Shown here: piece by piece, positions 24,573 to 37,216 of the stretch
Layout of the letters: every line of letters starts with the position of its first letter
Numbering within the stretch: position 1 is the stretch's first letter
Source: Muricea muricata
Lineage: Eukaryota > Cnidaria > Anthozoa > Malacalcyonacea > Plexauridae
Direction of reading: 5' to 3'
DNA length: 64,000 bases
Assembly: GCA_963855995.1 (NCBI GenBank)
Contig: OY979718.1
Coordinates: 43,211,559 to 43,275,558 of the forward strand
The notes under the pieces: model-generated
The model's input: the letters and a program-made list of their open reading frames with translations, nothing else
What the model was told of the DNA's origin: nothing
Database searches by the model: none
Translations under genes and position numbers: made by a program

Positions 24573-25872
24573 GTGGTTCGCTTCAAGTATGTGCAGATCA
24601 AATGTCTGGAAGTGATTTCAAGTGAAGCAGCTACTCATGCAATGTGCAACATTTTTGACACAGATGACACTGATGCGATCTTACTGATCGATGCTTCCAT
24701 GGCCAATGCATTCAACTCCTTGAGCAGAACAACTGCCCTCCACAATTTAAGGATTCTATGCCCAATTATTTCAACCTATGCGATAAACACATATAGACTA
24801 CCAACAAGATTGTTCATAGTTGCTGGACAGGGCTTAAAAATATCCGAAGGTAAAACGCAGGGCGACCCATTATCAATGGCTATTTATGCAATCAGTTTGC
24901 AACCACTCATTGCAAGCTTGCATCTTACATTCTATGCGAAACAATTCTGGTTTGCTAATGATGCAAGTGATGCAGGAATGGTCACCGAGCTAAAGAAGTG
25001 TTGGGATACCTTGATAGCAGATGGTCGTGACTATGGTTACAACCCTAAACATGACAAGTGTAGGCTGATAGCACAACCGAAAAAAGAAGGAATCGTAAGG
25101 GAAAAGTTTAAGCTTACAGATATAAATATTACAAAGGAGGGGAAAAACACCTTGGAGAAGTGGTTGGATCAAGAATATGTCAATGAAAAAATGGATGGGT
25201 GGGTAAACGAGATAATTAGTACACAGCCTCAAGCAAGTTATGCAGTCTATACATTTGGGCTGAAACATCGATGGACGTATTATTAGCGAACACTATCTAT
25301 TGAAACCATTAGAAGATGCAATTGGAAATAATTTTTTGCCAGCTTTGGCCAAACACAATTGTTCCCTAATCGAAAGAGAGATTTTAGCTCTAGCAGTTAG
25401 AATAGGTGGTGTTGGAGTGGCAAATCCATGTAACGAAGCACCACCGTTGGAGTATCAGGCATCGAGGAAGATAGCAGCGCCATTGGTAAAACTGATTGAA
25501 TTACAAATACATGAAATTCCTGATGATTCAGAAATACAAGTTTTAAAGCAAGATGCAGGGAAAGAAAAGAATAGTGTTTTAAGCAAGAGAGTAGAATCCG
25601 TCGTCAAAAATGCATCACCGAAGGTACACCGAATGATAGAACTCGCATTAGAGAAAGGAGCCTCCTCTTGGTTGATAGTCATCCCAATGTCTGAAATGGA
25701 TTGCGCTTTAAGTAAGCGAGAATTTAGAGATGCTTTAAAGCTGAGATGTAATTGGCCTATCAAAGATAACCCAACAAGACGCGCTTGTAGAGATCTTTTT
25801 TTACATTGCGCCAGACTAGATGCCCATGCACGAGCGAGGCTTTCGGGAAAGACAAAGGTCTGCATTCTTTGA
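24573..25872 (+). pseudogene. Reverse transcriptase of a cnidarian-type non-LTR retroelement, inactivated
   Basis: Two consecutive plus ORFs (24573-25286 and 25300-25872), separated by a stop/frame change, read as one RT. The first has ILLIDASMANAFNSLSR (palm motif A, D present), TQGDPLSMAIYAIS (motif B) and, at 24951-24965, FANDA where the catalytic motif C should be (F/Y)ADDA. The D-to-N/first-Ala context and the missing second Asp mean it cannot polymerise. The second ORF has ERE..LALAVRIGGVGVANP and EKGASSWLIVIPMSE...FRDALKLRCNWP, the thumb/connection region seen in a very common RT family of coral and anemone genomes. Its zinc-finger and endonuclease tail are missing. Confidence 0.8.
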
Positions 25873-26557
25873 TATCCGGGTATGTCATGCAAATGCGGAA
25901 TTGTACGAAGAGTTAACCCCAAAGCAAATTGGTAGTATGCACGAAAATGAGAAGTAATCAAAGACAATACCATGGATGAGAGCGAAAATTTCGTTCTCCA
26001 TAATTAGATCTGTTTTTTATGACAATTTTGACAATGAATCAGACAATTATATTAATATGGACTATTTAACGATACCTTTTTTTTAAAAAAAATAATGACT
26101 TATAATTATGCAATATGTACATCCCTATCGAGTTTTCAATGAATATTATTATTCTCTTTTTCGCTTTTCATTGTTGACAAAATTAGATTCAAATCCAATT
26201 GTTAGCTCAAGTACATAAATACATTTATTGCCAAGTGTTAAAAGCAAATCGGGACGTAATTTGTCGCCAGAGTGATGACAAATGGGCTGTCGTAACTTGG
26301 AAGGTCAGCATAAAGGTCACAATGTTGTGCAGATTGAAGTGCTAATAATAATAATAACAATACTGGAAACTTTATTGAACATTTTTTCTTATGTTCAAAC
26401 AATTGCAATAATAATGGTAATAATAATAATAATAATAAAAAGTGAAACTGCTAACCAAAACTGAACTTAACGATGCTAACCTCATCAAAGCAAGAAACAA
26501 AAAAGTAATACCAGTTGCTGCATATGCTATGAACGCGTGTAAATTTGGTACTAGCGA
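25873..26557. repeat. Spacer with AAT-type microsatellites
   Basis: Separates two retroelement remnants. Holds short (AAT/AATA)n runs at about 26345-26360 and 26410-26440. No coding signal. Confidence 0.6.
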
Positions 26558-27819
26558 TTGAACAAATTGGATCAGGTGATAAAGAGAGAATTGAGACAAA
26601 AGTACATGCTTGGAAGGCAGGCGAGCGACGAAAGATTATATTTGAAGTGGGCGAAAGGAGGAAGAGGGTTGAAATCGTTGAGTGACACATACAAAGAGAT
26701 CAGATTGCGTGTTGTCTACTACATGGTTAAGTCAGCAAACCCATGGATAAAAGCTGCATGGAGAAGGAAAATGCTCAAAGAAGAAAATAAAATCATAGTA
26801 GAATCCGTACGAGCAATGGAAGAGGTAGGAGTAAGAATGAGATTTAAAGGTAATTCGGTACAACTTGATGACGAATTGATTGAAAATGATTGGAAACCAA
26901 CTTGGAAAAAGGTCAAGTCAAAATTGTAGGAAGGTGTGGAACGTAAGAGAGTTGAAGCTTATGAAATCAAAGAAAAGCAGGGCAGATTGTTTCGAGAGCA
27001 AGAAGAAGAATGTAACCTATGGTTGACTCAAAATGTAAATCCCAGAAAGACGGCTTCAGTAATGGTGATGTTAGAACAGATGGTAAAAACGAGAGCGTGG
27101 ACAGCAGCAAGAGGCTTCATAGGAGACGGATGATGCAGAGTATGTCAAGAACAAGTTGAAACCGTTGAGTATTTAGTGGTTGGGTGCAAAGTCTTGGCAA
27201 ATACTGAATACCTGACGAGCCATAATAGAGCGATGATGATAATGGTAGTAGCGTGGGTAAAAGAACACGAACTGATTAGAACGCACATGATATGCGGTAC
27301 GAAGAACGATGGAAAAGAGGTACAATGATAGAGAATGACAAGGCGAAATTATTGTGGGACTTTGAGTTCAATCTTCGGAAAGCAACAACGTCAATACGAC
27401 CGGACCTCATATTAGAGGAGAAGAAGAAGATATGGATTTGCGATATGGCGTGCCCACAACAACATAACATGGAAACAAAAAGACTGGAAAAGCTCACTAA
27501 ATATCGTGAGCTGGCATTCGAAATGATAGAGACGTTTAGGGTACGAAATAATAGTTGTGCCAGTGATTATTGGAGCCTTAGGTGGCGGTATGAGAAAGAT
27601 GATGATGATATTTCAAGGATTTTCGAAAAAGATGAGGGGGTAAAAAAGACTGCGGCGGAAATGCAACAGACTGTACTAATGGACAGTGAGACCACGTTGC
27701 GGAAAGTGCTCTCAGGATTGAAAGGGATGATACTACCAACTTTTGAAAACTGTTACTTTGGGGATATTCAAAGGTCCATAAGTGGTGTTCATTGTATGTG
27801 TGTTGGCATTTGTAACTAA
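26558..27819 (+). pseudogene. 3' part of an R4/Dong-like LINE with restriction-like endonuclease domain, broken
   Basis: Three plus reading frames in series. 26558-26929 has LGRQASDERLYLKWAKGGRG then LKSLSDTYKEI, the post-RT region of LINEs with a restriction-like endonuclease. About 27136-27190 reads CRVCQEQVETVEHLVVGCK-like, the Cys/His knuckle. 27292-27819 has RPDLILEEKKKIWICDMACP: PD, 12 residues, then D, the family's endonuclease signature. It ends with a conserved RKVLSGL-type tail. Frameshifts and a stop at 26927 separate the pieces and no RT palm is present upstream, so it is a 5'-truncated dead copy. Confidence 0.8.
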
Positions 27820-27854
27820 CAAGTTTTGGTAGTTATATTTTATGGCTAGTAATG

Positions 27855-27965
27855 TAACTTTTTCATTAACAATAATAAAAATAAAAATAGTAATAATAAT
27901 AACAAGGATAACGATAATGATGACGATAATGACGACAACAATAACAATCATTATAATAGTAAAAT
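27855..27965. repeat. Degenerate AAT/GAT trinucleotide tract
   Basis: A run of AATAAT, GATAAC, GATGAC and AACAAT triplets directly after the LINE 3' end. It may be the decayed 3' tail of that LINE. Confidence 0.6.
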
Positions 27966-28019
27966 ATGCAGCAAAAATGTAATTTTATTAGTGAAGTTCA
28001 TTAATTGAATGTGCGCGCC

Positions 28020-31000
28020 CAAAGATGGCTGCCGTTGTCAACCTTGTGATTTACATTTGTCTTTTAATAGCTAGTTCTTTTAATCAAATTTTACCTACTA
28101 AATTTAACAAGAATAATCTTAACGATGTTTTGTATATGGATGAAGCAAGATGGATACAGGATGGATTGCTTTCAGCAAGTTCTCGAGATTTGAAAATGGT
28201 GTTTAGGCATCAAATTATAATACAACGAATTCAGCTTGAATCGAAATATAATATCTCATACGCGATGGCTCGATCAACTAAACATGGCCCCGTAAGTTTG
28301 GTTCTTTGTTTGAAACCATTTAAAGTGGAATTGTCGATATGTGTTGATGCATCTATAAATCCTGGTCCTTATGGGGATACTTCGCGGGTTCAAATAAACG
28401 ATCAATATCAACATGGCGTCAGAGGGCAGGGGAAGTCACACTTGACTACATTTGTTAGACGAAATTATTCAAGAACAGAATTAATTTCTTTCTATGTAAT
28501 GAGTCACATTCCTAATAGCTTACACGTGTGCTTGAAAAATTTTGGCTTGCTTGGAACTACTCGTGTTAAAAGGGCTGGAAAGTATGCGCAATCTAGGTTT
28601 TCCAATGATAAGCCAATACCTGTAATAATGACACAATTTCGAAGTGTTAGGCCAAGGTTTTGTGCCTCTTAACCGCGTAATGCACTTATCCCTGTTTCTA
28701 TTTCCGGAAAGCGATCGAGGTCCTACTATACCACGAATTATCCCGAGTTGCATGGTAATTAATATCAGGTCTTTGGTTAAAGCTGATGCTGCACCTGCGC
28801 TATATGCGAAACTTTTGTCTGATAAAATCGACATTTGCTTCATATCGGAAACATGGCTGCATAGCAACATTCCCACCCAGTTAATATGTCCCCAGGGATA
28901 TCTCTTACTAAGAAAAGATTGAAACAATGCACGAAGTGGTGGGGGAGTTGCCATTCTATGTAGAAATGACTGGAAAATATTTGTGATCAATGAACTTGCC
29001 AACGATTTTGAATGCATGTGGAGCAGAGTTGTGCCCCCCAATTCCGAGTTTTATGTTGCTGTAGTTTATCATCCTCCTAACTCTGATTATTTGGCATCAG
29101 ACTTGGTAGGTCATTTGATTGACAGCTGTGATTCTATCTTGTCCTCTGACCCAAATGCAAAAATTATCATAGCTGGAGATGTAAACACACTTGATATAAA
29201 TGACTTAATGAGGCAGCAATCGTTAACGCAGGTGGTGAAAAAGCCTACTAGAGGTGAAAACATTTTGGATGTATTCCTGGCAAACTCACCACTAATATTC
29301 AAGAAACCAATTTTAACAACAAGTCTTGTAAGATACGATCACAAATCTATACTTATTCTCCCTAAATCTGTTGTGAAACCTATTAGGAAAACCGTGTATA
29401 TTAGATATACCAGAGAGCAACATAAAGTGAAGATGGAATTTAAATTGAAAAGTAACGATTGGAACATTAACATCGAAGATTGTCAAGATATATCTAGTAT
29501 TGTTGATGATCTGAATCACAAACTCTGGTCGACGTTCAACGAAAGTTTCCCTCTTATAAAAGTAAAAGTCTTCTCTCGAGATCCACCTCATATGACTCCA
29601 CTTGTCAAACGCCTTCTTAAAATTAGAAACAAGAATATTAGGAAATAGGAATGGCTCAACAGACTACATTCTTCAAGAACGTATAAATGAACTTATCCGC
29701 ACTAATCAACGGAAGGCTGTTAATAATGAAAACCAGAAACAAAGCATGAGAACTAGAGCTTGGTGGAATACTGTTAATCAGATTACTTGTAAGAACTATC
29801 ATGCCTCACTATAGGTTCTATAATTGATCCTGATATAGTAAATCCATATTTCCAAGACACAAATTTAGACCAGCAATTTTCAATGCCGGGGTTGGCCTAT
29901 CCCTGTGGACACAAGAGTTCCAACTATGGATGAAGAAACTGTTTTACAATTTCTATTTAAGCAAAAACGCACTGCCTCGGGCCCTGATAAATTTCCTCAT
30001 TGGTTCTGGAGAGACTTCGCCTGTTATCTTGCACCTGTTATAACCAAACTGTTTAACTGGTCATTGAAGAATCAGGTGCTACCCACCTCATGGAAACTGG
30101 ATGATTTGACGCCTATTCCGAAAGATTCATCAATTACAACTTGTAGCCAATTACGACCACCTGAGATCAGTGATTACAACCTATTTCGATTACTGATATT
30201 ATAATGTGACTCTTTGAAAAGATTGTTTATAAAAGCGAATTAGCAAGCACGTTTGAATCTATAATTGGTTCCGACCAGTTTGCGTACAGGAAAAACCATA
30301 ATTCTTCCATGGCTCTAGTAAAATGCTATCATAAATGGACACAATGGCTTGATAAAGATGCAGACTATGTCCCCGTTTTCTCGTTCGATTATAGTAAAGC
30401 ATTTTATTCTGTCTCACACAGTATTCTGTGTAATAAGTTGAAATTACTTGGTCTTAATCCGTATATTGTTAACTGGACTATAAATTTTCTAAGCGGCGGA
30501 CAACAGATGGTGTTACTACAAATTTGTATTTGTCGACATTATGGGTACCCCAAAGATCAGCTTTGCATGCTATTTCATAGCTTGATAATGACTCTGTTCC
30601 TATATGGAATTGAAATCTGGGGAAGTGCCTAACCAGGATAAATACCTACAGGTAAGTCGTATAAATCGCTTTTGTAAAAAAGCTTACAAGTTTGGTTACA
30701 CTACAAAAAAATTCGTATGTCAGAAATAGTTGCAGACAGAGATCGTAAGCTGTGCATGGGACTGTATAATAAACAATCCGGGACATTCCCTGTATGACCT
30801 ATTACCTCCGAAACGGAAAATAGTGTTAGGTAAACGGGGACATGACTTCATCCTGCCAAAGGTTCAAACAGAACGATTCAAGAAAACATTCATAAATAGA
30901 TGTCTTTTTAACTTTGTATAGAGCTGTATATACCTTGAACATGTATTTCTAATATTATTTAGTCCATAGTTGTACAATTATGTATGTAAGCCCACACGGT

Positions 31001-31055
31001 TGTTGCGCAGTATCTAATAATAAAGACTTATCAATCAATCAATCAATCAATTAAT
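28020..31055 (+). mobile_element. CR1/L2-like non-LTR retrotransposon, degenerate
   Basis: Pieces on the plus strand in order. 28025-28672: N-terminal region with a hydrophobic start and a 2A-like motif. 28644-28922 and 28983-29648: APE-type endonuclease (ININIRS-like start, ICFISETWL, GGGVAILCR, VVYHPPNSD, IIIAGDVN, YDHKSILI). 29905-30204: RT fingers (TASGPDKFPHWFWR, LPTSWKLDDLTPIPK). 30309-30500: palm A FSFDYSKAFYSV. The YADD box is absent: sequence jumps from the VPQG region to the C-terminal end, an internal deletion near 30540-30590. 30730-30921 is the conserved C-terminal tail. It ends in a (TCAA)n tail at 31030-31052. Many frameshifts and stops; not active. Confidence 0.88.
28346..28369 (+). 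other. 2A-like NPGP motif in the LINE N-terminus
   Basis: Residues 108-115 of the open frame starting at 28025 read DASINPGP after LSICV. The 2A consensus is D-x-E-x-N-P-G-P; only the Glu differs. 2A-like motifs near the N-terminus are known in invertebrate CR1/L2-type LINEs. Confidence 0.6.
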
Positions 31056-33597
31056 ACGTTGTTCGGAATGCAGTTGTCCTCACTTTTTTGATAAAGTAAT
31101 TCTGATGATGCTTTTAAAAATTAAGGACATTAAGCATTTTTAGAAAACTAGAACATTCTCTGACGAAACCAGGATATAAAGAGAAGATATTGACTGTAAA
31201 GAAGGATTTTGTTTTTGGGATGTATTGGTTTGAAATCAATATCATCCATTAGATCTTTGCGATATTATACTTCACTAAAATGTGTTTTCCGTCAGACATC
31301 TTGAAACTAACGTATCTTTTTAAATATTGAAAAGCTTCACCGATACAGATTTTTTTTGGAATTAGTTTGTTAATAAGTAGCTTAGGCAGGTATTGGACTG
31401 ATTTTGTTAGAGTTTTTTATGCCAAAAGTGCTAAATTTTTCAACCCGAATAATCGTATTGGACCACTGGCACCAAATAGAGAAACGGTTTAGTAGATGTT
31501 GATTTTCTTGTTCTTGACGATAGCATCATCAGCAATAATAATAATAATAATAATAATAGCGCTTTGTATACCGTCTACGCTCAGAAGGAAGCGTGATATA
31601 GTTTGTCTTGTTCAAAGTTAACGACGACGAGGTTCAGATGATGAAGGAAAATAAGAAATCGCGACCCATATCGCTTTCTACTACGAGATTTGTATGTATC
31701 AAACATGTTGAAATACCCGAGTGAAAGAATAAGCGTGTAAAGGAAAAAACCAAACTTAAAAGCAGAGAAAAAATGACAGTGTGAGCACAGGCAAGCACAA
31801 AGAAAAAGGCCAGTTGGGGACACGTGATTGAACTCATGCTCTTTCTAAAGATTTCGTTCTTGCTGCCTTCTTCGACCTTTAGTCCATTATGCAAATTATA
31901 AGCCAGTCACGAGGTAATAACCACATACAGGCCATACCTACATTATAAATGTCATTAATTAATGTCAGTTGAGACTAGTTGGTACACAGTGTTTCCAAAT
32001 CTTTACAATACGATTGTAGCATGAAGACTGGAAGTGTTAGTTTGCATAGTTTATGTCTCTGCTAAGACACTAAAAAGATTATAGGGAGGCGATTAACCGT
32101 CATGCTTAACTGTCTCAACTGCTTATTGGAATAAACTGTGATGTCTATTAGCCTTATCATTGACATTTGACGCGATGTGTCGTGCTTGGCGACTGTTTTG
32201 AAGAGTGAATACTAGTTAACTGTGAACATCAAGTGAGCGAGCACTGATGAAGAGACTTGTTGCAAAATTATTGCATTATATACTGCTCTTCATTGGTTTC
32301 AAATTGCGTTCCTCCCTCCTACTACGGTTGGAAGCACCTAATAACTCTAATTGGTAATCATTATTTTCATTGCATTGCCACGTAAATTTTGCCAATTAAT
32401 TAATCTGCCACTTAAATGATTGTACAAACGACCCCAAGGTTTTGATAAGTGTACACGAAAGGCATAAGTTCTTTGATGAGTACAGCCTATGTGTAAGTAG
32501 TAATAGTAGTAGTAGTGAAAATAATAGTGATTACTGACGTCCCGATGAAGAAACGTCATTTTCACCACATCGTTTCAGCTGTTAAAAGAGCTTACATCTT
32601 TTGTGTCCTTTTAACTAACGATTGACTACACTGGGAACGTTGTTAGATATTCTTATATAGATTCGCAGATGCTGTGAAAAGATGAGTACGCATCAAGAAC
32701 CTGTGGTAGAATTTGATGAACAAAAGAGCCGGTAATTTAATTTAAATTGTCAACAATATGAATTACAAGGGTAATCCATTACAAAGATATATCCCCCGTT
32801 TTTCAATGCTGTTAAAACGATTTTGAGGCAAGGGGTTCTTTGATAACATTTCTTAACATTAGTAATAGGGTGTGCCGGGGCTTAGACATGAAAAGATCAA
32901 CAAAATGTGAAGAAGAATTCATTGCAAATAAGAATGAAAATAGCCTTTGTTTGTCGCGTTGATCATAGTAATTTACGACCAGCTCTCCTTCAAACGCCTA
33001 ATGCCTCCCATTCTTGCCGATTTCACAAGTCCAGAATCTCTCTTTTCTTCCTTTCCACGCACAAAGTTCGCTAATTCAGTCACAAACTTCGTCTAACAAA
33101 AACATTCGCTTGTTTCCTTTCCTATTTTCGATAAAGAATTTCAGTCGTTTTCACTTCCAATTTAGCTACATCCTATCGTGTTTGTTATATTTTTAAAACT
33201 AATAGCGTGGTCCACCTTGAATATGGAACAACTCCATGATTTCTCAGTTATGTGACCAGCATCAAATATCAGCGTGCCGTCGCAAAGATCTTCTCACAAC
33301 TTTGTCTTGATGTTCGTTAGTTTTAATGAATAGCACTGCTCAATTTGATTACGTACTGTATAAATATCGTATAAAACTAAAATCTAGTTCACACTGTAGA
33401 GTTGAAATTTTGAGAAATGCTGGAGTTGGTAACAAGGTCTGTTGATTATCATGTCATTGCTAGGCTAGTTTTTTGTCAAAGATGCAATAGTCTACTATGT
33501 ATATCTTTAATTTTCTTACATTGAAATTGTTTCACTTTTTGGAAAGGTCACAAGAAGTTCGGGCACATTTCGATTATCTTTGACAAGTGCTATCCGT
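31056..33597. other. Spacer with microsatellites only
   Basis: 2.5 kb of AT-rich sequence with an (AAT)n run at about 31533-31558 and a (TAG/AGT)n run near 32500-32520. No gene or transposon terminus recognised. Confidence 0.55.
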
Positions 33598-33605
33598 ATT
33601 AAGCT

Positions 33606-35615
33606 ATGAGGTGTGATATCCGCCAAAATTCATTTATTGAATTATGCTATTCAGAATTGCACTTATTCCATTTAGTTGTGCAATTATATAATGCTTATTT
33701 GCAATTAGGACGATTTTCATTCCGCAAGAAATTTCATTCGGCACGAAATTTCATTCGGCACGAAATTTCATTCGGCACGAAATTTCATTTGGCACGAAAT
33801 TTCATTCGGCATGGCACTCAGAAACCAAAATTTGACAACCGGAAGAGAGCACCGTATATGGGCATTCTCATTACAGCAAAAACGCGCGAAAATGCTAATT
33901 CCAATATGGCGGACAGGGAAAGCTTTCGTCACTTGTCGGCGAGCAATTTCGTTATTGCAGGAGGGGACAAGGTTGATCGCAGAAGAATATGAATTATCAA
34001 ATACGTCAAGAGCACGAGTTTTAAACAGCGAGACAAATCAAAACGCGATTTCCCAGGGTCAACAGAATAGAGATAGTACTCAAAGACCCTAAAGGCAAAA
34101 CGAATCAAGTTGTAGTACAACTTCGACACGTACTTTAGGAAATTTCAGATCGTTTTGCCCCTTACCGAAGTAATAACCGAGGAAGTCTCAGTTCTACGAA
34201 CCAAGAAGCTAAGCCGCCAAAGAAACAAAAGATACATAATAATGCTGCTCCGAAATTTAAGCTGCGTGAAGCGTCGACTCACACATTTTTTTGTGTGGCT
34301 AATCGTGAGCAAATCGTGGCCCCCAGTGTAGCTCTGAAGGCAAATTTACCACAAGCTGGTTTAGGCCGAAAAAAGATTTAATTTGCTTCAACTGGAAAGC
34401 GACCGCGGCAGATATGAAGACAAAGCTTGAAGAAGTTTATCCAAAGTTAAAAAATGGGGGAGGCTTTAAAATTATGAGAGACGTGAAGGCGCACAAGTCA
34501 ATGATTTGATGGTCATACAGCCACCCCGTAGTGGATGCAGTGTTCCATTTCTAGGGGATACAGCAGAACTAGGACAAGCCATTGCGTTCATCCGGCCAAT
34601 ACACATTACATGGTGGCTAGGGTGGCTGTATGACAATCAAATCATTCATTGACTTGTGCGCCTCCACGCCTCATAATTATAAAGCCTCCCCCATTTTTTA
34701 ACTTTGGATAAACTTCTTCAAGCTTTGTCTTCACATCTGCCGCGGTCGCTTTCCAGTTGAAGCAAATCTTTTTTCGGCCCAAACCAGCTTGTTGTAAACT
34801 TGCCTTCAGAGTTACACTGGGGGCCACGATTTGCTGACGATTAGCCAAACAAAAAAATGTGTGAGTTCACGTTTCACGCAGCTTAAATTTTGGAGCAGCA
34901 TTATTATGCTTTTTTCGTTTCTTTGGCGGCTTAGCTTCTTGGTTCGTAGAACTGAAACTTCCTCGGTTATTACTCCTGTAAGACGCAAAAAGATCTCTGA
35001 AATTTCCTAAAGTACGTGTCGAAGTTGTACTACTACTTGATTCGTTTTGCCTTTGGGGTCTTTGTGTATTCTGTTTATTCTGTTGACCCTGGGAAATCGC
35101 GTTTTGATTTGTCTCGCTGTTAAAAACTCGTGCTCTTGACGTATTTTATGATTCCGACCAAGCTTGTCGCCTCCTGCAATAACGAATTGTCTCGCCGACG
35201 ATCTTGACGAAAGCTTTCCCTGTCCGCCATATTGGAATTAGCATTTTCGCGCGTTTTTACTGTAATGAAAATGCCCATATATGACGCTCTCTTCCGGTTG
35301 TCAAATTTTGGTTTCTGAGTGCCCTGCCGAATGAAATTTCGTGCCGAATGAAATTTCTTGTGGAATGAAATTTCGTGCCGAATGAAAATTCTTGCCGAAT
35401 GAAATTTCGTGCCGAATGAAAATTCTTGCGGAATGAAATTTCGTGCCGAATGAAATTTGTTGCCGAATGAAATTTCTTACCGAATGAAATTTCTTGCCGA
35501 ATAAAAGTCGCCCTAATTGCCAATAAGCATTGCATAATTGCACAACTAAATGGAATAAGTGCAATTCTGAATAGCATAATTCAATAAATGAATTTTGGCG
35601 GATATCACACCTCAT
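33606..35615. mobile_element. 2.0-kb foldback (long inverted repeat) DNA transposon
   Basis: Both ends are ATGAGGTGTGATATCCGCCA and its mirror. Arms of about 900-1000 bp are inverted copies with a loop at about 34540-34600. Each arm carries a tandem 17-bp repeat (AAATTTCATTCGGCACG; left 33730-33815, right about 35328-35500, more copies on the right). Both arms also carry a pair of matching partial ORFs (34642-34848 minus resembles the plus reading at 34300-34470). The flanks share ATTAAGC (33598-33604 and 35616-35622), a likely target-site duplication of 6-8 bp. No transposase is present. Confidence 0.85.
33730..33815. repeat. 17-bp tandem repeat in the left foldback arm
   Basis: About five copies of AAATTTCATTCGGCACG. 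The mirrored array in the right arm (35325-35500) has about ten copies, with CTTGCCGAAT and CTTGCGGAAT variants, so the two arrays have changed length independently. Confidence 0.85.
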
Positions 35616-35624
35616 ATTAAGCCA

Positions 35625-36940
35625 CCATTTAATCATCCATTGAACAAGGTTTAGATATGTTCTTGAAAGAATTAATGTCACTTCGGAAAAGTTAAAAAGT
35701 TCGTTTTAACCATTTGAACTTCATACGACTGCTCTCTGTTTTTTATTCATTTCAAGGGACTTTGTCTTGAATTCATTTTGGTTCATCTTACTATTTATGA
35801 AGGTTCTGGACGATTTGTAGTCAATGGAAGCGATGATAGTATCGCTGGAGTTTTTGGTATCGCTGGAGTATCACTGTAAAATCTTTTGTTGAAGTAGGTA
35901 TAATCACTATACTCTACTTTGATATTGTGCCATAATATTGATAGTAATTTGTTGATGACAAGACTGTTGCAAGATGCCAAGGGATGTGTTGCAAGCTTAT
36001 CTTCAAAAGACGTTGTAGAGAATCTGCATCTCGAGTCCCGTTTTTTTGCAACCTGATAAAATTAGCAAGTTTGCTGGAATTTGTTTACAAGTTGCAGTGA
36101 AATGAACAACTTGGAACATGTCTGTGGTATTCTTTGTGGTGTCAAAACTCCTGAAACCCGATTTTACATAACATCGCAAATTATTGTGTTTATTTTGTTT
36201 GTATCGTGATTTGTTTTCTTTTCAGGTAACTCCCAAGATGAGAAGTGTTATTACAGTCACCGTATGTGTTCAATGTTTCTAAAGATTCTTCTCACCATGC
36301 AAGCGGAACATCCGGGCCTCTGATAGTATTCACATGACTGTTGTGGATAAGGCAGCATAACATCCATTACAGCTGTGGATAATGGATGATATGTTAAGTA
36401 TCTCCAGTATTGATTGTGACATACAAGTTGAACTTGGTGATGCAATCAACTGTACAGTGGTGGTGTTGGATAAGGTTGATAAGCCGCTATTGGTTAGTCA
36501 ATTCATGGAATATTTTAACTGTGTCCCAGGCTGTCATATGTGATCTTTCTAAACATCGTGTTTATTTTTCAAAGCATTCGAGGTAAAATGTGAATACACC
36601 AACTATCTACCGATGACAGAACAAAATGGAAAGCAGTGATTTCGACCTCAGAAGTGAATCACTAGCCGTGTCCATCAGAAGATGAAAATAGTATAGCAAC
36701 GTACGGCTTAAAAATCATTTGCAATCAAATTTTCGTTTAGTTTCGACTATTTTGTAACATTAATTTTTTCTTTAATTTATGATGGTCGACTGTGTAAGAG
36801 TGCATGAGCTTGTTTCCTACTGCACCGGCGCGATGTTCTATGAAGAGAGAAAGCCAACCAGATGAAACCATATATAAGCAGCATGATAAAACTCACCGAT
36901 GTCAACAACGATCCAGAGATAGAGTTAATGTAAGTTTGTT
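35625..36940. other. Spacer, nothing recognised
   Basis: AT-rich sequence between the foldback transposon and the MITE cluster. A repeated motif TTGATGGATAATGG-like (36340-36400, with two copies of CATCCATTAC/ATAATGGATGATATG) is present, but no element can be bounded. Confidence 0.5.
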
Positions 36941-37013
36941 AATTTATTTCGTAATAATTCCGTGTTCTAATATAAATCTTAATCCAAGCCCTAATCCAAA
37001 CCCTAATCCTAAC

Positions 37014-37216
37014 TAGGCCTCTACAGATTGTGCTTGACAACCTTCTTTCAGTTAATATTCTTTGATTCATAAACACTCACGAAAAATACCATCAATAAGT
37101 GGCAATTTTTTGAAATTCGGTCGTAACGTTTCCAATTTTTGACACTTTTGAGGAACTTTTTAACAGGTTTTGTGGCAATTTTTTTAAAATTCTCTGGCAC
37201 AATCTGTAGAGGCCTA
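37014..37216. mobile_element. MITE C: 203-bp element nested in MITE B
   Basis: Perfect 20-bp terminal inverted repeats TAGGCCTCTACAGATTGTGC (37014-37033 and 37197-37216). An exact 8-bp target-site duplication ATCCTAAC flanks it (37006-37013 and 37217-37224). It inserted into a telomere-like CCCTAATCCTAAC stretch of MITE B. 8-bp duplication fits hAT- or P-like elements. Confidence 0.92.
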
